DNA of 64,000 nucleotides, taken from positions 1-64,000 of the forward strand of contig JAJAGP010002221.1 of NCBI GenBank assembly GCA_025084515.1, written 5' to 3'. The position numbers and the translations under genes were made by a program. The notes beneath the pieces were generated by a model. The model saw only the letters and a program-made list of their open reading frames with translations. It did no database searches and was not told the origin of the DNA. The stretch's first letter is position 1; every line of letters starts with the position of its first letter. Source of the DNA: Ancistrus triradiatus (Eukaryota > Chordata > Actinopteri > Siluriformes > Loricariidae). Positions 56,967-64,000 of the stretch are shown piece by piece.

Positions 56967-58478
56967 CAGTGGGGCAAGAAAGTACTTAGTCAACCACTAA
57001 TTGTGCAAGTTCTCCTACTTAGAAAGATGAGAGAGGTCTGTAATTTTCATCATAGCTACACTTCAACTATGAGAGACAAAATGAGAAAAAAAATCCAGGA
57101 AATCACATTGTAGGATTTTTTAAGAATTTAATTGTAAATCATGGTGGAAAATAAGTATTTGGTCACCCACAAACAAGCAAGATTTCTGGCTCTCACAGAC
57201 CTGTAACTTCTTCTTTAAGAAGCTCTTCTGTCCTCCACTCATTACCTGTATTAATGGCACCTGTTTCACCTCGTTATCTGTATAAAAGACACCTGTCCAC
57301 AGCCTCAAACAGTCAGACTCCAAACTCAACCATGGCCAAGACCAAAGAGCTGTCGAAGGACACCAGGAATAAAATTGTAGACCTGCAGCAGGCTGGGAAG
57401 AGTGAATCTACAATAGGCAAGCAGGTTGGTGTGAATAAATCAACTGTGGGAGCAATTGTTAAGAAATGGAAGACATACAAGACCATTGATAATCTCCCGC
57501 GATCTGGGGCTCCACGCAAGATCTCATCCCGTGGGGTCAAAATGATCATGAGAACGGTGAACAAAAGTCTCAGAACTACACAGAGGAACCTGATGAATGA
57601 CCTTGCAGAGAGCTGGGACCAAAGTAACAAAGGCTACCATCAGTAACACACTACGCCGAGAGGGACTCAGATCCTGCAGTGCCAGGCGTGCCCCCTGCTT
57701 AAGCCAGTACATGTCCAGGCCTGTCTGAAGTTTGCCAGAGAGCATATGGATGATCCAGAAGAGGTTTGGGAGAATATCATGTGGTCAGATGAAACCAAAA
57801 TAGAAGTTTTTGGTAAAAAACACAACTGGTCATGTTTGAAGGAAGAAGAATGTTGAGTTGCATCCCCAGAACACCATACCTACTGTGAAGCATGGTGGTG
57901 GAAACATCATGCTTTGGGGCTGTTTTTTCTGCAGAGGGGACAGGACCACTGATCTGTGTTAAGGGAAGAATGAACGGGCCATGTATCGTGAGATTTTAAG
58001 CCAAAACCTCCTTCCATCAGTGAGAGCATTGAAGATGGAACGTGGCTGGGTCTTCCAGCATGACAATTATCCCCAAACACACCACTCGGGAACGAAGGAG
58101 TGGCTCCGTAAAAAGCATTTCAAGGTCCTGGAGTGGCCTAGCCAGTCTCCAGACCTCAACCCCATAGAAAATTTGTGGAGGGAGTTGAAAGTCCGTGTTG
58201 CCCCAAAACATCACTGCTCTAGAGGAGATCTGCATGGAGGAATGGGCCAAAATACCAGCTACAGTGTGTGCAAACCTGGTGAAGACTTAGAGGAAACGTT
58301 TGACCTCTGTCATTGCCAACAAAGGTTATGTTACAAAGTATTGAGTTGAACTTTTATTGACCAAATACTTATTTTCCACCATCATTTAAAATTACATTCT
58401 TTAAAAATCCTACAATGTGATTTCCTGGATTTTTTTGTCATTGTGTCTCTCATTGTTGAAGTGTAGCTATGATGAAAA
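56967..58478 (+). mobile_element. Tc1/mariner element, family B, right terminus lost
   Basis: TA then CAGTGGGGCAAGAAAGTACT on the left. The transposase region is nearly complete. The right subterminal repeat stops at GTAGCTATGATGAAAA (about 58478) with no terminal repeat. Confidence 0.88.
57332..58349 (+). pseudogene. Tc1 transposase family B, best copy, frameshifted
   Basis: It starts MAKTKELSKDTRNKIVDLQQ at 57332, with the helix-turn-helix KQVGVNKSTVGAIVKKWK and a GAPRKISSRG linker, open to 57644. One or more frameshifts follow near 57640 and 57850-57920 (WSDETKIEVFGK at about 57783-57818 is in another frame). From 57981 it is open again, with MERGWVFQHDN, EWPSQSPDLNPIENLWREL and a TGA at 58347. 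HDNDPKHT is altered to HDNYPQTHH by indels. Confidence 0.82.
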
Positions 58479-58639
58479 ACCGCAACAAGACATTAATGCT
58501 CGGGGCAATAACAGTAATGGGAATAACAACAATGGTAATGGTAGTGTAACCCCCATTTCATGAGAGCTACAGTTTTTTTTCTTTCTTAGTAAAACTTCCT
58601 CAGAATTTGAGGGGTTAAATTAAGTGTGCTGATTCTAGC

Positions 58640-58765
58640 GCAACAAGCCAATCGTATAGGAGAGAGCTTCGTCGGTCCCGCCTTGGTGGCCGCTGATTGG
58701 TTGTTATTATATGCAGCGGAGATTTCGGTTCCCCTTCTCTCTCTCCGTGTCCTGGAGGAATGATC
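58640..58765 (+). promoter_or_regulatory. Promoter-like stretch, target unknown
   Basis: GCCAATCG (58645), an inverted CCAAT (GATTGGTTG, about 58695), a TATA-like TTATATGC (about 58707) and a pyrimidine-rich start-like TTCTCTCTCTCCGTG (about 58734) in promoter order and spacing. It could belong to a host gene running out of the window or to an LTR beginning TGTAACCCCC near 58545. A possible short exon, with AG before CCTCTGCC and GTATAT after CCCAGAG, is at about 59151-59210. Confidence 0.3.
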
Positions 58766-59210
58766 TGTAGCTCACAATTAGCCTCAACCCGTGATTCTTT
58801 ATTAAAAAATAAAGAAATAAAAGAACATAGCTGAATCTAAAAAAAAACTGCAACTACTAAAAAACACATTAAAAAGTGTGGATGTCATATTGTTTGAACA
58901 TTTTGGTGAGTTAGACTGTATTATCGTCCTTTAGCTGGCATCGTTAGCTACGCTAACGGGCCACATGGTCCAAGATAGCCCTCTTAGCTTAGTAAAGCTA
59001 AATTTAACATATGAACAAACGAGATAGCTTGATGAAAACCAGATAAAAATGCACGTTAAGAAGTAGTCTGTTAAAATTGTTACTTTTAATCGAGTTTAGA
59101 CTAAAATTTAATTAACAATCGTTGTGTAAAACGTTTTGTTTGCTTATAGCCTCTGCCGATTTTAAAGATATTGAGAGAAGTGAACAGAAGCTACACATCC
59201 ATCCCAGAGG

Positions 59211-60091
59211 TATATTCTATTCAGTTCTTTAAAAGAGATGTGGTGTATATTTGAAAAAAAGACTATATTCGTTGTTTATTTTGCAATATTTATTGAATGT
59301 AACATGCATCCAGTGAGATGATTTGTAGTTTAACATCTGTAAAGGAAAGAGAATATTAATTTTGTTGTATATGAAAAAATACATACAATATGTTTACATA
59401 CTTGCCTGTTATTGTTCTGGAGACCTGTAAAAGAGAAGTTAATTCTGTAAATAAAAAACCTTTTATTTGTATTTATTTTATTGAAGCAGTGTAAGTAATT
59501 ATAAGTAATTTGGTGTGACTAAGAGTAGGGTCAGTGAGACCTAGAAACATAGAGCAATGGATTATTGTACCTGTTTTACTCAAGCAGGTCAGGTTTTTTT
59601 TGAGGACGTTGGAATTCTTGGAGAGCGGACTTCCTCATCTCATCTTGGAGAATCGTTTGTGAAGTTGATGGCGAGCCACCCAAACGAACTGAACCGTCTA
59701 CTCTGGGCACCTCTGTGTTCATTCTGAACCTATCAGGTTATGTGGTAGGACTGATTGAGAGACTGAGAAACACTTTTATTGTTTTATTTAAAGGTTTATC
59801 ATTTCCGTACTTATTTCTTTTATTTATTTGGAAATCGCCTATTGGGTTTGTTGGATGACAGAGTCAAAAGTTGTACAATTAGAAATTAATAATAATAATA
59901 AGTAGTACATAATCTAATAATAATAAATAATAAGCTAAACCTTAAAAAGTGAACTAGAATAATATTAACAAAAGCCTAAATCATAAATAGCTAAACTAAA
60001 CTGAATACTAACTACTAAAGAGAGATAACATATAAACTAAGCTTAAATAGGTAAACATATTAATATAATTAAAATAAATACAGGATATAAG
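59211..60091. other. Intergenic, nothing firm
   Basis: AT-rich. 59590-59740 (GAGGACGTTGGAATTCTTGGAG...) is less AT-rich and may be an old repeat; no reading frame of note. Confidence 0.3.
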
Positions 60092-61205
60092 TGTTATGGG
60101 GGGCCTGGGAAGGCGCACCAAAAAACGGGAGAGATAACGGACTCAAGCGCGGGGGTCTACACTTCACGGCCCAAAGGAGAAGAAACGTAAAAGAAATCCG
60201 TCACTGAGCGGGAAGGCTACTGAAGAAGGTCCGCCATGGGATTCGAGACCAGAGTCACAGTCTCCGGGGGCGGGGAAGCTACCGCTGCACCACAGATCCT
60301 GTGACCTAAAAAAGGAAAAATGGTGGCAATAAGCCTACGGGCAAACAAAGGAGTCGCTTTCTGGCGATCTCAAACAAAAGCGGATTAATTTTAATAAAGG
60401 TAAATGCAAAAGGGAAAACGAAAGGTAAAGGAAAAGGCGGGATTGGACCCGTCAGAGCTCTATACTGAGCTGAAAGAAAAAGGCATGCACAGCGCTCAAA
60501 GCGTGCGCGAGCCTTGTGTGTGTGCGTGGGAAAAATCTCTGTATAGAGAGCTGCCTGTGTGTGTGTGGGGGGAGCAGCACAATGAGCACACGTCTGCCGC
60601 ACGCAGAGTGTGACGAAGCTGACTGTGTGTGTGTGTGTCTGCTGCGCTCTGTGTCAACGCGCTGTGCGTGTGTGTGTGTGGCGAGCGACTGCGCATGTGC
60701 CCGGGGTTTCAGCGAGCCAGGCGCAATCGGCGCGTCTCTAGAACGCTAGGAACGCGTTCTAAAGTCCAGGGGAAGAAAGGCTATACTTAACCCGGAGTGC
60801 AGTAAGCACCGGATAATGCCGGAGACAACAGGACCCGCGACAGAAGCTTACCAACGTCCGAGGGAACGGAGAAAAGCGGAAGATGGCCGCGGGCGTCTCG
60901 GGCTGCAGAGAGACGGAGGTTAGTGGCGTTACCCCGACTTTCCCTAACCTAACCGGCTAAGGCCCTAGCAGTTACCTCAAGGCTTTTGCCTTTACCACAT
61001 CCCGCCTCCTGTGCGACACGGGATTACCACTATCCTTAACCATATGCAAGGGTAACGCCAAATAGAAACGAGCTCTCAAAAGTTCGCATATGTAGCGAGA
61101 CAGTGGGCCGAAGGCCGGCATTAGGAAGCTCATTTTATAGGAGGCCGACCGCGGCGTTTAGTGGTCCCGCGGCGACCCCTAGGGGCGGGAATGCGTCCCC
61201 TGATA
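60092..61205 (-). mobile_element. GC-rich LTR-like island
   Basis: 1114 bp of GC- and CpG-rich sequence in AT-rich flanks, bounded by ATAAG at 60087-60091 and 61206-61210. It begins TGTTATGGGG and ends CCCCTGATA, imperfect inverted ends. On the - strand a TATAAAA box lies at 61133-61139. It contains several TG runs (60512-60690). It is read as a solo LTR or LTR-like element in minus orientation. The non-CA terminus is a weakness. Confidence 0.5.
60225..60304 (-). repeat. tRNA-like sequence inside the GC-rich island
   Basis: On the - strand TGGTGCAGCGG fits the pol III A box, and GGTCTCGAATCCC downstream resembles a B box with one extra base. The arms do not make a clean cloverleaf. Probably a tRNA-derived SINE head or a tRNA relic. 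Confidence 0.35.
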
Positions 61206-61440
61206 ATAAGGGAGGGTAATGAATGAAGACAAATTTTATTTTGAACGTAATATAATATTTTTCTGAGTATTCATTTTGAGCTGGTCATACCTTGTATTTT
61301 GTAATTTTTATTTTGTTAATAAAATCATTCATTGTTCTTTAATACTTCTCTTGTCTCTGTTTATGCTGATACACACCCCACCTCCTTCACGAATCTAGAC
61401 ATACTGGTCCTTTAGTGGCAAATTCCTATACTCCCTGTAT

Positions 61441-64000
61441 CTCGGGTCTCAAACTCAATTTACCCGGGGGCCGCTGGAGGTAGAGTCTGGGTGAGGCTGG
61501 GCCGCATCAGGTTTTCCACAAGAAAAGCTCTTACAAAAACATTCCAATGTTATCAAATGTCTTTATTTTTATTTTTTAACACAAAATAAGATGAAAAAAT
61601 AAATAAATTAACAATTCATAAGAAAAAAAAATAAAATCAATCAGTAATAAATAAATAAAATGAAAATAATAATAATGATAATAATAATAATAATAATAAT
61701 ACAGCAGATATAGAACACTGAAGAAACCACATATAGTTGCTGACTAGAGAAATGTAATTATTATTATTCAGATTCAAATGTCTGTATTAACAGTTCTTTA
61801 ACCTTTAACTTTCTGAACATGAATGGAACATTGAACATAAACTGTTATGAACATGGCTTCTTCTGCCTACTTCTTACTGCTAGAGATCTGGCAGCGCTTC
61901 CTCTCGCATAGCCGAGCCACATTTGGCTTAAGGGAAGAGGCAGTTGAGACCCTCAGTAGGGCCTGAAGATGCTCGTCAGTAAGTCTGGACCTGTACTTGG
62001 ACTTATTGAAGTTCAAGGTAGAGAAAAGCTTTTCGCACAAGTATGTGCTCCCAAAAAGACACATGGTCCGCTTGAACATTCGGGAAAGCTCAGGGAAGCT
62101 GGGAGGCAATTCTCTCAAAAATTGCCCGAGCTTGTCTGCTTTTCCACTCACCTCCCTGAACTTGGCTCTGAGTTCAGAGTTGCACTGCAGGTCAATGAGC
62201 TCCATTTGAAGCACAGGGGGGGCATCTTGCACATCAAAGGAGAAGGGGTCCGCAAAAATTTGAAATGCGGCTCTGTGCGTCTTGAAGTCTGCAAATCTAT
62301 GATCAAATTCCTCCTGTAGCATCAAAATGGCATCCACATACTTCTCACCACTGAATGGTGTGCCTGCATCCATGAGTGCCTTGCAGGCAGGGAAATGGCA
62401 AAGGTTTGTTTGAGAAAGCTGGGCTTTCCATAACATAAGTTTCGTAGAGAATGCTCTCACGTTGTCACAGGCAGCACTGACAAGTTGCCCCTGGCCTTGT
62501 AACTTCTTGTTCAGTACATTAAGCTCATGTGTAATATCAACAAGAAAAGCTAAGTCCATGAGCCATTTGGGATCACTTAGCACGGGAACAGCAACCCCAT
62601 CTTTCTCCATGAAGGCTTTCACTTCCGCTCTCAACTCAAAAAATCTCTTCAATACGTTTCCCCTGCTGAGCCAACGTACCTCGGTGAAGTAGAGCACATC
62701 CCCATATTCTGACTCCATTTCCTCTAATAAAGCACGGAACCTTCTGCGCTTTAAGCTCCTGGATCTGATTTGGTTGATGCATTTCACAACTACAGACATC
62801 ACATTGTCAAACTTCAGGCATTTGCTGCAAAGGGCCTGCTGATGGATAATGCAGTGCAGAGCAATGGCCTCCTCCACACTCTCCTCTTCCAGTTTTTTTT
62901 TAACAAGGCCACCAGTCCATTTTTCCTCCCTGTCATTGATGGCGCTCCATCGGTTGTTATTCCAACAAACCTCTTCCATGGCAAACCGGCATTCTCAATG
63001 GCATCACACAGCTGGTGAAATATCTCCTGAGCGGTGGTCTGGCCATGCATTGGAATTACTGTGAGCAACTCCTCTGTGACGTCAAAATTGTCATCAACAC
63101 CACGGACATAGATTGCGAGCTGGGCAGTGTCGGTGATGTCTGTGGACTCATCAAGAGCGACTGAGTATACACTGAAACGTTTTGCTTTCTCACACAGTTG
63201 ATCATAAACGTCACTTGACAGGGCAGAAATGCGCTCTGCCACGATGTTGGCAGAAAGGCTGATGTTGCTAAACTGACCTTTCTTTTCAGGACAGACAATA
63301 CTTGCAGCCTGTAATATGCACTTTTTGACAAATTCACCTTCTATGAATGGCTTTCCTGCTTTAGCAATCATCTCACTAACCACGTAGCTAGCTTTGACTG
63401 CTGCATCATTCTCTTTGGTTGCTTTCTTAAAGAAATCTTGTTGCCTCAGTAGACATGTTTTAAGATTAGCAACCCGGTTGGCTCTCTCATCTCCTTGGTA
63501 TTTTGCATACTCCTCAGCATGTCTAGTTGTGTAATGACGTTTCAAATTGTACTCTTTGTGCACTGCAACTTTCTCTGTGCAAATAAGACACGTCGGGATG
63601 CCCCTGTGCTCAACAAAGAAATATTGCACTTCCCACTTTTCTTGAAATTGTCTGTGCTCATCACAAATCTTTCTCTTCACTGCAGGCTTTGAAAAAGACA
63701 TGTTTGGGGCTGTATAATATATATAATTCCACTTGGTGTCGCTGTCGCGTTGAAGTTTCAGTGTCTGTTTTTTAGCCGATGAGTCTTTTCCGCTTCTTTT
63801 TCTGTCCCGTTGAGCAGCAACTTCCGGGTTCAGACTGGACGCCGAAGCGCGTGAAGCGGGAGCAGCTGCAGGAATTGCGCATGCGCCGCGTGCATATAAT
63901 GACAAATAGAAAATGCACACAAATATGCTTATATTCGCAATAAACCCGCAAAAAAAAAAAAAATAGAAAAGATGTCCCGCCCCCGAAGAGCAATATACCC
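61441..64000 (-). mobile_element. hAT transposon with BED-finger transposase, running out of the window
   Basis: The left end has GGGTCTCAAACTCAATTTACCC, similar to hAT-Charlie termini. The transposase is on the - strand. The other terminus is not reached by 64000. The segment 61600-61720 is A- and ATA-rich, between the terminus and the end of the coding region. Confidence 0.75.
61867..63701 (-). pseudogene. hAT transposase (GTF2IRD2/ZBED-like) with a single frameshift
   Basis: The start is taken at 63701 (MSFSKPAVKRKICDEHRQFQ) because related transposases begin with such an M-S-x-K-R-K stretch; an upstream in-frame ATG exists at 63920. In order: a BED-type zinc finger (CLIC...HYTTRH), the first catalytic block VALDESTDITDTAQLAIYV, the second block VGITTDGAPSMTG, then a frameshift in a run of nine A (62892-62900). 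The second frame continues LEEESVEEAIALHCIIHQQ, VRWLSRGNVLKRFFELR, and ends with the hAT dimerisation region (YLCEKLFSTLNFNKSKYRSR). Stop at 61867. Apart from the A-run the coding region is open throughout, so it is either recently inactivated or a sequencing error. Confidence 0.82.

Noticed and set aside
60306..60749. Frames of 66-98 codons rich in THTHTH or CVCV
   Set aside because: They come from TG-rich sequence in the GC-rich island; no protein family.
61969..62692. Plus-strand frames of 70-116 codons
   Set aside because: They are shadows of the hAT transposase on the minus strand.

Overview
The window reads as AT-rich nuclear DNA from a ray-finned fish. It has split genes with GT-AG introns, several Tc1/mariner families with the long terminal repeats typical of teleosts, an RTE-clade LINE, tRNA-derived SINEs, hAT and piggyBac MITEs, solo LTRs and many TG/TA microsatellites. 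A cypriniform or siluriform-like fish is plausible, but the species cannot be fixed from the sequence.

Two genes matter, both alpha-2-macroglobulin (A2M) family protease inhibitors on the + strand, in tandem. Gene 1 (1-13424) is only the 3' end of a gene that starts before the window. Its three last coding exons (10516-10581, 10819-10924, 13384-13424) encode the end of the receptor-binding domain. Upstream of them lies the most unusual structure here: at least twelve tandem copies of one microexon (54-66 nt, all phase 0-0, each with its own acceptor and donor) at 213-8998. They are paralogues of the ordinary exon at 10516-10581. Eight are near-identical and open, one carries an in-frame stop, and three are older and diverged. 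The intron between copies was duplicated with them and carries a tRNA-derived SINE. Tc1, hAT and LTR elements later landed in the array.

Gene 2 (25978-50905) is complete. Thirty-five coding exons join with all phases agreeing to give 1457 residues, with a signal peptide, macroglobulin domains, a bait region, a PYGCGEQNM thioester site, a histidine at the position that sets thioester chemistry, and a receptor-binding domain with just one copy of the microexon. It has a TATA-like promoter and two AATAAA signals (51172, 51186).

13425-25900 is intergenic: an RTE LINE with an 18-bp target-site duplication (13947-17304), a relic block matching the gene 2 promoter (18660-18950), and a chimaera of two Tc1 families (19336-20785). 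Gene 2 introns hold two solo LTRs with perfect 5-bp duplications, a piggyBac-type MITE, several hAT MITEs and a Tc1 nested in a hAT MITE. 51200-64000 has no convincing host gene: two Tc1 elements, an old AT-rich tandem duplication, a promoter-like stretch, a GC-rich LTR-like island (60092-61205), and a hAT element whose BED-finger transposase is intact except for one homopolymer frameshift (61441 to the window end).
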